Source: Pseudanabaena galeata CCNP1313
GTDB lineage: Bacteria > Cyanobacteriota > Cyanobacteriia > Pseudanabaenales > Pseudanabaenaceae
Direction: 5' to 3'
Assembly (NCBI RefSeq): GCF_029910235.1
Contig: NZ_CP112876.1
Coordinates: 124,001 to 188,000, forward strand
Length of the DNA stretch: 64,000 nt
Part shown: piece by piece, positions 42,744-51,373 of the stretch
Numbering within the stretch: the stretch's first letter is position 1
Layout of the letters: the number at the start of each line of letters is the position of its first letter
Position numbers and translations under genes: made by a program
The notes under the pieces: model-generated
The model's database searches: none
The model's input: the letters and a program-made list of their open reading frames with translations, nothing else
Told to the model about the DNA's origin: nothing

Positions 42744-43815
42744 CTAGAGTAAAAGAAATATTCTGATTTTTTAGCTGCTTGGTAATTTGTTGTTTAGCAA
42801 GATCTAGCAACTGTCTTCTCAGTTCCATTGACAATTCATTGGAACCCAAAATAAAGAATGAAATTTGAGCATTATCATCCCCAAAGGCAACTTCGGTGCT
42901 ACGCCAGTCTAAGCCAAAAATGTCGATGGTGCTGTCCATCACGATTTGACGGATCAATGCTTGCTCTTCATTTGATAAATGCTGCGGGAAAGCAATCATC
43001 ATTACGGACATAACTTTCTTTGCGCCCGAAAAATTTTCAATCGTGGCTTGGGTGAGGGCATTGTTGGGAATAATCGTGAGCGTGCCTTTACCAGAGGTAC
43101 GGATTTTGGTTGACCTTAAACCGATACTTTCGACTCGCCCAAATGTACCTTGTTTGCCTGTAGGTCCATCGGACAAACCAATGTAATCACCCACCGTAAA
43201 CGGTCGATCAAGAGTTAACACAATTCCCCCTAAAAATTGTTCTAAGGTTTTCTGGGCGGCAAAGGCGATCGCAATACCACCAATTCCTAAACTGGCGGCG
43301 ATACCGACAACGTTAATATCATGTTTGATACAGAAGAAGAGAATCAAGGTAATTGCGATCGCAAAGTCACCCAAATAGCGAAGTAAAAAGATTGATTCAC
43401 CTTTAACTTTAGGGTTTGATGCAAAGGTAATTCCTAAAATCTTGGTATCAAAAAAGTCTCTAAATAGTCTGGACAAAAGCCATCCACTGAGTATCGTAAT
43501 GCCTACGCTTAAACAAAATTCAATCCAGCTTAGCCATTCTGTTGCAGGAATTAACAGCAGCATTAATTCCATTGCTACTAAAGTAATTAACGTCAATACC
43601 ACGGATTTAAACGCAATCACAACTCTGCTGTAGATTTCCGTTAGGAATTTTGGAGTAAACCAACTGAAGAGGAAGCTTAGTGCAGAAATAATCACCGCTC
43701 CTCCTACAAACCCAACCCCTCCTGCGATCGTAATTAAGCCAACTTGTAATAGGCGATCGCCATTACTTAAAGCAATCTCTGATACTTGGGCAATCTCGTT
43801 AATTGCGTCTGTCAT
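42703..43815 (-). CDS. MscS-family mechanosensitive channel (short form)
   Basis: 370 residues with an N-terminal helix pair, further transmembrane segments and the MscS core GIGGIAIAFAAQKTLEQFLGGIVLTLDRPFTVGDYIGLSDGPTGKQGTFGRVESIGLRSTKIR, then a beta domain (TIIPNNAL). Its C-terminus (FTLDEPTIYVDAPISI) parallels that of the downstream gene (FTMEDPTIYIQSPITI), so the two are paralogues arranged as an operon with a 41-bp overlap. Confidence 0.9.
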   Translation of the reverse strand: MTDAINEIAQVSEIALSNGDRLLQVGLITIAGGVGFVGGAVIISALSFLFSWFTPKFLTEIYSRVVIAFKSVVLTLITLVAMELMLLLIPATEWLSWIEFCLSVGITILSGWLLSRLFRDFFDTKILGITFASNPKVKGESIFLLRYLGDFAIAITLILFFCIKHDINVVGIAASLGIGGIAIAFAAQKTLEQFLGGIVLTLDRPFTVGDYIGLSDGPTGKQGTFGRVESIGLRSTKIRTSGKGTLTIIPNNALTQATIENFSGAKKVMSVMMIAFPQHLSNEEQALIRQIVMDSTIDIFGLDWRSTEVAFGDDNAQISFFILGSNELSMELRRQLLDLAKQQITKQLKNQNISFTLDEPTIYVDAPISI

Positions 43816-43925
43816 AGCAAATCAATCCACTCACAGCAGAATCACAGCTTGACTACTAGAAATATTGGTTAGGGTATTTCTAGTAGTCTTAGACTGCAAA
43901 ATTTCATCTTTACTTACTTTCAAGG

Positions 43926-44117
43926 CTAACACATTGCTGCAATCTTGTTTAGCAACTTCTCAAATAGCTTTAGCAATAGAGTTCCCAATTGAGCCCCTAT
44001 CAATAGAGACACGACGTTAAAGAGATTCTTGGATAGAGGAACCGTCTTATCTAAATGTTCTACTATCATTGGATGAGGTTTTTCTGCGAGAGCAAAGACT
44101 TGGTAGAAATTAACCAT
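43926..44117 (-). CDS. Small hypothetical protein with one membrane segment
   Basis: 63 residues from the ATG at 44117. It starts MVNFYQVFALAEKPHPMIVEHL, and the C-terminal part LFNVVSLLIGAQLGTLLLKLFEKLL could be one transmembrane helix. Upstream sequence switches to a Tn3 transposase fragment, so the start may be displaced. No family is recognised. Confidence 0.4.
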   Translation of the reverse strand: MVNFYQVFALAEKPHPMIVEHLDKTVPLSKNLFNVVSLLIGAQLGTLLLKLFEKLLNKIAAMC

Positions 44118-44123
44118 AGCTGA

Positions 44124-44283
44124 GATCTTGCACCATTCTCTGAGTAAAATCTGGGGTGGTGGTATTCTCTCCTCTTCCGATGGACAAAGATTTCCAGTAT
44201 CGGTCAAAAATTCTCAAGCTGTAGCTCTACCTCGTTATTTTGGCTATGGCAGAGGTCTAACTTTTTACACTTGGACTTCCGAT
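44124..44283 (+). pseudogene. Tn3 transposase internal fragment
   Basis: The plus strand encodes LSKIWGGGILSSSDGQRFPV, then ALPRYFGYGRGLTFYTWTSD. This is the conserved Tn3 TnpA block around a catalytic Asp (SSSDGQRF) and the RG(L/I)xxY segment. Both sides are foreign DNA. It differs in type from the two full TnpA proteins here and resembles the fragment at the right edge. Confidence 0.8.
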
Positions 44284-44410
44284 CTTTCGCAAATTCAGGG
44301 ATTTGATGTCGCCAAGAGTACCAGAATTCTGGAAATCCATGCAACATCAACATCAGCGCACCTTTACCCTCGGTAACGTAGTGCAATTTTATGCCGTTCG
44401 TATCAACCAA
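44284..44410 (-). pseudogene. Alpha/beta hydrolase N-terminal fragment
   Basis: MVDTNGIKLHYVTEGKGALMLMLHGFPEFWYSWRHQIPEFA is the start of an epoxide hydrolase or haloalkane dehalogenase-like protein (oxyanion HGFPE motif). It ends abruptly at the Tn3 fragment. The nucleophile elbow and all later parts are missing. Confidence 0.82.
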
Positions 44411-45817
44411 GGCGAAGATGCTGTTATCGCTTTGGTGGAAGGACTATTGAAGAAGATAGAGCAACTAGAAGTGCGATTAGAAATATTAGAAAATCAGGCA
44501 AAGAAAGATAGTCAAAACAGTAGCAAACCGCCATCGAGTGACGGATTTGGGAAGCGAACAAAAAGCTTGCGAGGAAAAAGTGAACGGCAAAGCGGTGGAC
44601 AAATTGGGCATGAAGGCAAGACATTAGAGTGGCGAGAAGAAATCGATGAAATCATCGTGCATCGCGCAGACCAGTGTGAAAGCTGCGGAGCCTCGTTAGT
44701 GGGCACAGAGATATTGAATTGGGACTTAAGACAAGTGCATGATTTACCACCAATAGTCCTAAAAGTAACAGAACATCAAGCCGAAGTAAAATGCTGTAAC
44801 CACTGCGGATTATTAAATCGAGGAAAATTTCCTGCCGATGTGAGCAACGTAGTCCAGTATGGCTCAGGACTAAAGGGATTAATTGTCTATCTGATGGAGG
44901 GACAATTACTGCCAACAGAGAGGGTACGGGAACTAATCAGGGACATATTTGACTGCAAACTATCGGAAGGGACAATCTACAACGCAAGAGAATATTGCTA
45001 TGGGCAATTAGAACCCGTAGAACAGCATCTAAAAGAGGGGATGCAAGCTGCCGAAGTAGGACATTTTGACGAAACAGGGATGCGGGTCAAAGGTAAACTG
45101 ATGTGGTTGCATGTGGCAAGTACATCAGGGTTAACCTACTACTTTATGCATACCAAACGGGGTCAAATAGCCATGGATGCGATGGATATTCTGCCCAACT
45201 TTGACGGTATCAGTGTCCATGATGGTTTGTCTAGTTATGCCCAATATGATTGTGAACATGCATTGTGCAATGCACATCATCTAAGGGAATTGATATTTAT
45301 CGTTGAACGTTACCAACAGCTATGGGCAGAGCTGATGATCTCGTTATTGGTTGAAATCAAAGACCAGATAGGAGTTGCCAAAACTGATGGATTCAGCGCT
45401 TTGCCCTCAGAAAAATTAGCGGATTTTGAGCGCCGTTATCAGGAATTAATTGACCAAGGACTTAAAGCTAATCCGCCGCCCCCCATAGATCCTGATATCC
45501 CACCAAGGAAAGGTCGTCTTAAACAAAGTCCAGCCAAGAACTTACTCGACCGTCTTCAAAAAAATCAATCGGCTGTCTTGGCTTTTATGTATGATTTTCG
45601 TGTTCCTTTTGATAACAATCAGGCGGAGCGTGATTTACGCATGATCAAACTCAAACAGAAAGTATCTGGCACTTTTCGCTCTCTCAATGGTGCTCAAATG
45701 TTCTGTCGCATTCGTGGCTATATTTCGACTCTCAGAAAGCAAGGTGTTAATGTTTTGGAGACACTCAAACAAGTGTTTCTTGGAAACCCTTTCTTCCCAA
45801 ATCTCCAGCCTGAGTAG
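44411..45817 (+). CDS. IS66-family transposase, 5-prime end chimeric
   Basis: About 468 residues of IS66 TnpC, open further upstream to 44303 through antisense hydrolase sequence. It has a leucine-rich N-terminal coil, NSSKPPSSDGFGKR, a zinc-finger-like CESC...CCNHCG, and the DDE core: GHFDETGMRVKGKLMWLHVAS, ISVHDGLSSYAQYDCEHALCNAHHLREL, and PFDNNQAERDLRMIKLKQKVSGTFRS. The start appears lost at the junction with the hydrolase fragment, and no accessory IS66 genes (tnpA, tnpB) are present. The 3-prime side inserts into tex. Confidence 0.88.
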   Translation, partial: GEDAVIALVEGLLKKIEQLEVRLEILENQAKKDSQNSSKPPSSDGFGKRTKSLRGKSERQSGGQIGHEGKTLEWREEIDEIIVHRADQCESCGASLVGTEILNWDLRQVHDLPPIVLKVTEHQAEVKCCNHCGLLNRGKFPADVSNVVQYGSGLKGLIVYLMEGQLLPTERVRELIRDIFDCKLSEGTIYNAREYCYGQLEPVEQHLKEGMQAAEVGHFDETGMRVKGKLMWLHVASTSGLTYYFMHTKRGQIAMDAMDILPNFDGISVHDGLSSYAQYDCEHALCNAHHLRELIFIVERYQQLWAELMISLLVEIKDQIGVAKTDGFSALPSEKLADFERRYQELIDQGLKANPPPPIDPDIPPRKGRLKQSPAKNLLDRLQKNQSAVLAFMYDFRVPFDNNQAERDLRMIKLKQKVSGTFRSLNGAQMFCRIRGYISTLRKQGVNVLETLKQVFLGNPFFPNLQPE

Positions 45818-46623
45818 TTACGATAAAACTGCCTGATGGCTGGGGTTTTAGCCTGAATTTGCTGCGAATCTAGGTAAGTTAATAAATGGTCTTCCTCAAA
45901 ATCTAAAGTGAGAGTGAGGATTTCTTCGGTTTCACCTCGCAATAGGGCTAAGAGATTATGGGCGGCGATCGCTTTTACTCTTGCTTGATAGTCGCGGTAC
46001 ATCTCAAACTTGGTTGTGTCCACTGGATGTGCTGCCTTGATTTTTGAGAGAAATACTCCTGTTTGTATCAAGTAGTTTCTGATGTAAACTCGATATTCTC
46101 CATTCTCAGCGACTTCCTCAGCCAGAATATCTGATGCACCTTTAAGAGCTTCTTCGACAGTTTTCACTTGTTCAGATAAATATTTGGCGGCTTCTTGAGG
46201 CAAGGAGGCGGTATTAGTGTTGGGACGGTTAAATGCTTTGATGGCTTCGGCAAGTGGCTCTAGTCCTTTTTCTCTAGCGATCGCTGCTTTAGTTCTTCGC
46301 TTGGGACGATAGGGAAGATAAAGGTCTTCAAGTTCTGTTTTTTGCAAACACGATTCTATTTTGGCTTGCAGAACATCAGTAAGCTTGCCTTGCTCAGAGA
46401 TTGCTTGAATGATTACGGCTTGGCGATCGCGTAGCTCGGTCAGATACGCATAACGATCTTGCAGATCTCTTAATTGAATCTCGTTCATTTCCCCTGTGCG
46501 CTCTTTACGATAGCGAGCAACAAAGGGGAGGGTTGCACCTTCAGCAAATAGCTCTAGGGCATTTTTGACTTGTTCGGGGCGTAGCGAAAGTTCTTGTGCA
46601 ATCAGTTGTTCAAGGTTTTGCAT
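45818..46623 (-). pseudogene. tex: tex (RNA-binding transcription accessory protein) N-terminal fragment
   Basis: MQNLEQLIAQELSLRPEQVKNALELFAEGATLPFVARYRKERTGEMNEIQLRDLQDR is the characteristic Tex N-terminus; EDLYLPYRPKRRTKAAIAREKGLEPLA follows. Only about 265 of the usual 720 or so residues remain before IS66 sequence. The YqgF-like, helix-hairpin-helix and S1 RNA-binding domains are missing. ATG at 46621-46623 is the likely start; a GTG 6 codons earlier is possible. Confidence 0.88.
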
Positions 46624-46861
46624 TAATATTTCAACTTTCACTAGGCTTCTTGCTAACTTTACCAGATGTGCGATCTCCGAAGTGATCTTTGATAAGCTAG
46701 ATTGAACCTAAATTTTTAGATCCCATCACATAGCCAAAGATCTAGTTTTGCAACTGCCTGTATTCTTGTTTAAACAATCATGATGAACAACTCCAACTTT
46801 ATCAAGATAGCAAACTGCTACAGCCGTAATTGAGAAGTCCAGACCACTATCTGAAAATCGA

Positions 46862-47010
46862 GTCTTACTACATGGAATGAGTTGGGAAACTTTTGAACGC
46901 TTGCTTTCAGATGTTGGCGATCAACGTACTTCACTACATTAAGTGTGCTTTAGAGCTTATGTCCTCCCTTTCACCGCATGAAGTTAGCAATCAGTTTATT
47001 GAAGCTTTAT
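46862..47010 (+). pseudogene. Uma2 (DUF820) N-terminal remnant
   Basis: LLHGMSWETFERLLSDVGDQRTS in one frame and CALELMSSLSPHEVSNQFIEALL in another reconstruct the start of a Uma2 protein, with a frameshift near 46935. It is cut at 47011 by a mini-transposon end. Confidence 0.65.
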
Positions 47011-47431
47011 TGTGTGAATATGACCATAAGCTTGCCGCAATTGACACCATAAATTTGCCGCTACTGAGTTTGAAATACCGATTTCACCGTTAGGTTCTCC
47101 TAGATTCGTCCTTCTAGAAGGAAGCATAAGTTTGCCGAAAGTCTGGAATAAGAAGCATAAGCTTGCCGAAAACCGTAAACTCTTGAAGCTCCCAAAAGCC
47201 TTGAGCAGCGTGGTGTTATCTTCCTGCTGCATCTGGATTTTTCTCCCATCGCTGATTTTACCACTCCAGTCACAGACAAATTTTGCCTGTGGCTGGGCTA
47301 AAGGGCTTAAGGAGACTGAATATAGCGGACATCTACTATCAAAACGCTGACTGGCTATGTGTTAGAGTCATTTGTCCTAGAGGTTGATACCATAAGTTTG
47401 CCGCAGCGGCAAACTTATGGTCATAATTACA
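47011..47431. mobile_element. 421-bp non-autonomous element with Tn7/Tn5053-like multi-repeat ends
   Basis: It begins TGT and ends ACA with inverted ends containing ATGACCATAAGCTTGCCGC and GCGGCAAACTTATGGTCAT. A 12-bp motif ATAA(G/A)(C/T)TTGCCG occurs five times direct (47026, 47049, 47126, 47157, 47392) and once inverted (47407-47418). The last two form a 33-bp palindrome. Multiple short sites behind TGT/ACA termini are typical of ends bound by TnsB/TniA-type transposases. No transposase gene lies inside. Confidence 0.6.
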
Positions 47432-47636
47432 AAACTGATGCCATTAATAATTTTCACCCCTAAGTTCTCCAACTTATCTCAGATTAGTCTTAGAGCAAAT
47501 AATCAATACTTATTTGTCATTAAATTTATGTGAATGAGTATTTATGCTTAGTTTGGTTGACGTGTTTTCAAGGTTTGAGGACTTTGCTTGGCGCGTTGCG
47601 ATATATTGAGGGGGTATCTGCTCGTTAGTTAAACAT

Positions 47637-47834
47637 TTATTTATCTTTGGGTTTGCGAAAATTTGATAGTGCGATCGCCGAAATGAGTTTAGATATCATC
47701 ATGACATTAACGAAAAGCTCAACCCAGAATGGTGGGTTATTGCCTTTTGTATTGTCGCCTTGATCTAATTTCTGCATTTCTTGGTTGTGCTTAGATTTTT
47801 CTCCTGCAAATCCTTTAGGCTTTTTTCTAGGCAT
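47637..47834 (-). CDS. Small hypothetical protein with membrane segment
   Basis: 65 residues. A basic N-terminal half (MPRKKPKGFAGEKSKHNQ) and one hydrophobic segment (PFWVELFVNVMMISKLISAIAL). It has an ATG start and lies in a plausible intergenic position, but no family is recognised. Confidence 0.4.
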   Translation of the reverse strand: MPRKKPKGFAGEKSKHNQEMQKLDQGDNTKGNNPPFWVELFVNVMMISKLISAIALSNFRKPKDK

Positions 47835-47917
47835 CTTTCTCTCATCTTCTACACTAAAGCTAATTTTGATAATTGTTCTGTCATGAGTATGTAGATAAAA
47901 AACTAGGATGCAGAGGT

Positions 47918-48289
47918 TTAGCTAAACTGAGATACCAATAGTTCTTGGATGGGAATAAGATTAAACGAGTTAGATTCACTGCCCAGCCATTGAGTCCCAT
48001 CCCAAATATATACCCACTCTTCGGAACAAATCTCTTGCAGATTTCTGAGTTTGGGTTTTTCTGTTCCCCATGATTCTTGGGTATCGCGGTTATAAAATAA
48101 GCAATTGTTGATCGAGATTCCCAGCACACTCATGTTACCTAAAGCTAGAAGCTGATCAACTTGCTCTGTTGTTGCATAATGTGTTTGCAAGAGTACCCCT
48201 GCATAATCAACATAGCCGTCACGATGTAAATACACGGATAAATAAGAGTCATCATCAATTTGTTTGCCAATTATCGCTCTCGTAGACAT
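47918..48289 (-). CDS. Hypothetical protein of the MSTRAIIG type
   Basis: 123 residues, beginning MSTRAIIGKQIDDDSYLSVYLHRDGYVDYAGVLL. Proteins with this start (a beta-rich fold with a YxHxDGYxxxxG segment) occur on bacterial plasmids and phages and have no assigned function. The gene is complete and stands alone, opposite to the MntA/HepT pair. Confidence 0.6.
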   Translation of the reverse strand: MSTRAIIGKQIDDDSYLSVYLHRDGYVDYAGVLLQTHYATTEQVDQLLALGNMSVLGISINNCLFYNRDTQESWGTEKPKLRNLQEICSEEWVYIWDGTQWLGSESNSFNLIPIQELLVSQFS

Positions 48290-48423
48290 AGATTTTTTCG
48301 GTATTTAGATCGTATTACTTGAAACAATAGTATCTTCTGTGTGGATCGATCAAGCTTACATAGTGCCTTGTACTGTATATTTGATCCTATATGAAATTCG
48401 TTGCTGGCTTAGAGGAGATAATT

Positions 48424-48852
48424 ATGAATAGTAATAAACTTTCCTCTCACATTTTGTTCTCTTCTACAACTGAGAGAAAGGCAGAAAGCAAAAATGTTGT
48501 TGATGCTGACAAAATGTATGGCTACATTCTCGCAGCGAGAAAAAGGGAACAAGTAAGGCAAGAAAGTCTCAGACAGTTGCAAAGTCGTGGTGTTGAAACT
48601 GCTAAACAAGCTGCAAGAATTCTACGTCAACAGTTTAGGGCAACAAGAGTAGTTCTATTTGGGTCAATGCTGCAACCCAAAATCCATGCTGATTCAGATA
48701 TAGATCTTGCTGTGTGGAACTTATCAAAATCTGACTATTTCCAAGCAGTTGGTAAACTACAAGGTCTTAGTGAATTTGCAATCGATCTCATCGAGGTAGA
48801 AAATGCGTCTGATTACATGATTGAGGCGATCGCTCAAGGTATGGAATTATGA
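48424..48852 (+). CDS. mntA: MntA-like nucleotidyltransferase antitoxin
   Basis: 142 residues from the ATG at 48424, preceded by GAGGAGA at a good distance; an ATG at 48391 has no such site. The minimal nucleotidyltransferase signature is VVLFGSMLQPKIHADSDIDLAVW (GS at about 80-81, DSDID at about 90-94). MntA AMPylates and neutralises HepT in the characterised pairs. The stop overlaps the HepT start by 4 bp (ATGA). Confidence 0.88.
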   Translation: MNSNKLSSHILFSSTTERKAESKNVVDADKMYGYILAARKREQVRQESLRQLQSRGVETAKQAARILRQQFRATRVVLFGSMLQPKIHADSDIDLAVWNLSKSDYFQAVGKLQGLSEFAIDLIEVENASDYMIEAIAQGMEL

Positions 48853-49319
48853 ACGGTTATAATGTCCTGATTGCAAGACTGAATAACGAGTTGACCAAAG
48901 TTGCTACTACTGTGCAATTGGCCCTCTCACAAGCTCAAAAAGCAAAAACAACAGCAGATGATGACTATTGGTATGCAACTGCTTTTAGTCTGCAAAATTT
49001 TTATATGGGTGTTGAACGCATTTTTGAAGATATTGCCAAGGAAGTGGAAAACAACTTGCCGACAGGTTCGAGTTCTCACAAGCTACTTTTAGAACAGATG
49101 TCGCTGGAGATTCCACATACAAGACCTCCTGTGATTCTTAGTGATACTCTACACAATTTAAATGAATATCGGGGCTTTCGGCATGTCGCAATTCATCGCT
49201 ATGGATTTGAATTAGAAAGTAATCGAATTTCTGAGCTAACGGATAAGCTTATGACAAGTTACACACTATTAGTTAGAGACATAGAGAACTTCTGCCAATT
49301 TTTGCAAGCATTAGAATAA
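48849..49319 (+). CDS. hepT: HepT-like HEPN ribonuclease toxin
   Basis: 156 residues, all helical. The catalytic HEPN motif R-x4-H-x-Y is present as RHVAIHRY near residues 116-123. It is the RNA-cleaving partner of MntA. Coupled translation with the upstream gene supports a type VII toxin-antitoxin pair. The usual acidic residue that lines the cleft may be one of the Glu residues in GVERIFEDIAKEVEN. Confidence 0.88.
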   Translation: MNGYNVLIARLNNELTKVATTVQLALSQAQKAKTTADDDYWYATAFSLQNFYMGVERIFEDIAKEVENNLPTGSSSHKLLLEQMSLEIPHTRPPVILSDTLHNLNEYRGFRHVAIHRYGFELESNRISELTDKLMTSYTLLVRDIENFCQFLQALE

Positions 49320-49449
49320 GTTTGATATTTGATCGCCGAAAGGGTTTGCCGCCACTAAGTGATCGGACTACGACGGAGAATGTCATTAGCCCCGCAGGGC
49401 GAGAAATCATTGTGATTCGTGGATAGATTACTAATCAATTGATACAGAT

Positions 49450-50391
49450 ATGTCCATTCCAGAGCCAATTTTAGTTGTTTATGGTGAACCACCCAAAGAG
49501 ATCGCCGCCACAGACCTTCGCCAAGCAAGAGTTGATGAATTTTTAGCATCGAGGTCTTTGCAACCGAAAAGTCGTAAGGCTTATCAAGCGGACTTATGGA
49601 TATTTATGGATTGGTGCGATCTGGCTTGGGTGGATGTGAGTCGGCGCAAAGTGACACAGTTTAAAACTTTTTTGTTGAAGGAACGCGAACTAGCACTAAG
49701 TTCGGTTAATCGGGTGCTGCGGACTCTGAAATCTTTTTATCGATGGATGTTGCTGTCAGAATATGTAGTTGCCGATCCGACGATTGGCATTCAGCAGGAG
49801 CGATTGCCCGATCCTGTGGCTAAAGATTTGGAAGATGAGGAGGTGTTGCGGATTTATGAAGCGATTGAGTTGAGTAAAGTGATGTTACGCGATCGGGCTT
49901 TGTTTTCGATTTTATTGCATGGGTTGCGGGCGGAGGAGGTTTGTCGTCTGAATATTGAGGATTATGTGAATGGGGAATTGGTGATTAAGGAGGCGAAGTG
50001 GGATAGTAAGGGAGAAGTGCCTTTGACGAAGTTGGGTATTCAAGATTTAGATGCTTATTTGGATTGGAGGAGGGCGCAAGAGGTCGAGTTATTGCCTGAT
50101 AGTGCTTTGTTTGTGTCTTGCTCTAATCGTAGTCAGGGTAAGCGGTTGACATATTGGGGTATTCGTCATGTGATGGACGATCTGGCAAAGAAGACGGGGA
50201 TTGATTTACATTCGCATCGGGGCAGGCATACGTTTGCCACGAATTTGATTGTGAAGTATGAGTTAGATCCTTCTTTGGCGATGGAGTTGACAAGGCATAG
50301 GGATGTCAGGAGTTTTAGGCGTTATACCAATCGTAAGAATAAGATTGCGGCGAAACGTGCTTTTTTGAAAGCATCGGAAAAGTTGGATTAG
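49450..50391 (+). CDS. Tyrosine recombinase/integrase
   Basis: 313 residues, XerC/D-like. The N-terminal SAM-like domain (LQPKSRKAYQADLWIFMDWCD) is followed by a catalytic domain with ILLHGLRAEEVCRL (catalytic Arg), HSHRGRHTFAT (His-x-x-Arg), LTRHRDVRSFRRYTNRKN (His and likely Tyr). It differs from the two TnpI proteins. It could serve dimer resolution of a plasmid or be the integrase of an island; no attachment site was found nearby. Confidence 0.87.
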   Translation: MSIPEPILVVYGEPPKEIAATDLRQARVDEFLASRSLQPKSRKAYQADLWIFMDWCDLAWVDVSRRKVTQFKTFLLKERELALSSVNRVLRTLKSFYRWMLLSEYVVADPTIGIQQERLPDPVAKDLEDEEVLRIYEAIELSKVMLRDRALFSILLHGLRAEEVCRLNIEDYVNGELVIKEAKWDSKGEVPLTKLGIQDLDAYLDWRRAQEVELLPDSALFVSCSNRSQGKRLTYWGIRHVMDDLAKKTGIDLHSHRGRHTFATNLIVKYELDPSLAMELTRHRDVRSFRRYTNRKNKIAAKRAFLKASEKLD

Positions 50392-50436
50392 AGAAGTTGT
50401 GGTATTGACTACAAATCTAAAATAGTTTCTGAAAAC

Positions 50437-50486
50437 TAGTCTGGGCAAAGCTTTAACGGCTATCTTGCAGATTTTTGACTATATCA
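50437..50486. repeat. Decayed Tn3 terminal repeat
   Basis: GTCTGGGCAAAGCTTTAACG then GCTATCTTGCAGATTTTTGA aligns with the inner flank and end of transposon 1 (4886-4930, GTCTGGGTAACGCTTTTAAG then CCTATCTTGCAGGTTTTTAC). It therefore marks an ancient Tn3 right end beside the flavoprotein fragment. Confidence 0.55.
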
Positions 50487-50492
50487 GTGATT

Positions 50493-51202
50493 TCATCCTC
50501 GAAATTGCTGCATAAACTGACGATCAATGGATTCTTTCCAAAACCAGAGTAGTTTTGATGGACCAAAACATAGTCCGCCCCAAGCGATCATCGCTTGTAA
50601 ATATTTTTCGCTAGATTCTATTTTATATCCAGTGCCGATTAGCGAAAGATGATGCTTTTGGGGATAAAAAGGAAGTAGTGGTTGACCTGATGATATGCGC
50701 TGTAAATTTTTAAATAGATGTTTGCCTTGATGTACTGCGAAGACTCCTGCTTTGGGTCTGGGATGGCTAATACTAGAAGCAATATCTCCTGTGGCAAAAA
50801 TGTAGGGATGGGAAATAGATTGCAGTTTATTGTTAATGAGGATAAAGTCTTTCTGGTCAGTGGTTAAACCTGAGTCACGAATCCAAGATGGAGCCATAGC
50901 ATTAGTGAGCCAAAAAATGCGATCGCATAGTAATGTGAATCCTGATTCGCAGCCGATTATTTTTGGTGTTTGTAGGGGATATTGCTCGGATTGATTGTCA
51001 GAATCAGGTTTGACGAAATTTACAGTTTCGCTTAGATGTACATAAATTCCTTGATTAAGTAGAATTTGTTCAAAGCGTTTTCCTACATTTGTAGGATAGC
51101 CCGTCATTAGGGTTACTTGTCGATGAAACAAATGAATTTCTAACAACTGAGTTCCTAGAACCATGGGCGATAATCCTTGCGATTGCAGAATGGCTTCTAT
51201 TC
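50493..51202 (-). pseudogene. NADH dehydrogenase-like FAD oxidoreductase fragment
   Basis: The C-terminal half of a type II NADH dehydrogenase-like flavoprotein: CDRIFWLTNAMAPSW, LINNKLQSISHPYIFATGDIA (FAD-binding GD motif), RPKAGVFAVHQGKHLFKNL, LSLIGTGYK, then LLWFWKESIDRQFMQQF. This is the module often fused to the N-terminus of SelD in cyanobacteria, but no SelD domain follows. The N-terminal GxGxxG part has been replaced by the Tn3 element on the right. The left side abuts a decayed Tn3 end, so the fragment is bracketed by Tn3 sequence. Confidence 0.8.
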
Positions 51203-51373
51203 GGCATGTATTCAGGATACGTGTAAAACAGTGCCACGAAACGCTGAAGCGTTTACTGAGAAAGCTCTTGAGCGATCTCAATTGGCAAGCTAACTGCCAG
51301 ATCCAACGGTTCGGGAATAGTCGTCAGATCGACAACATAGTCGCCATAACGCTTTAAATGTCTAGTCAGATAA

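Noticed and set aside
47132-47350. 72-codon frame inside the 421-bp mini-element
   Set aside because: It runs through the repeated end sites and lacks a ribosome-binding sequence or a known domain.
49320-49449. Attachment site next to the integrase
   Set aside because: No tRNA gene or flanking direct repeat pair could be recognised.
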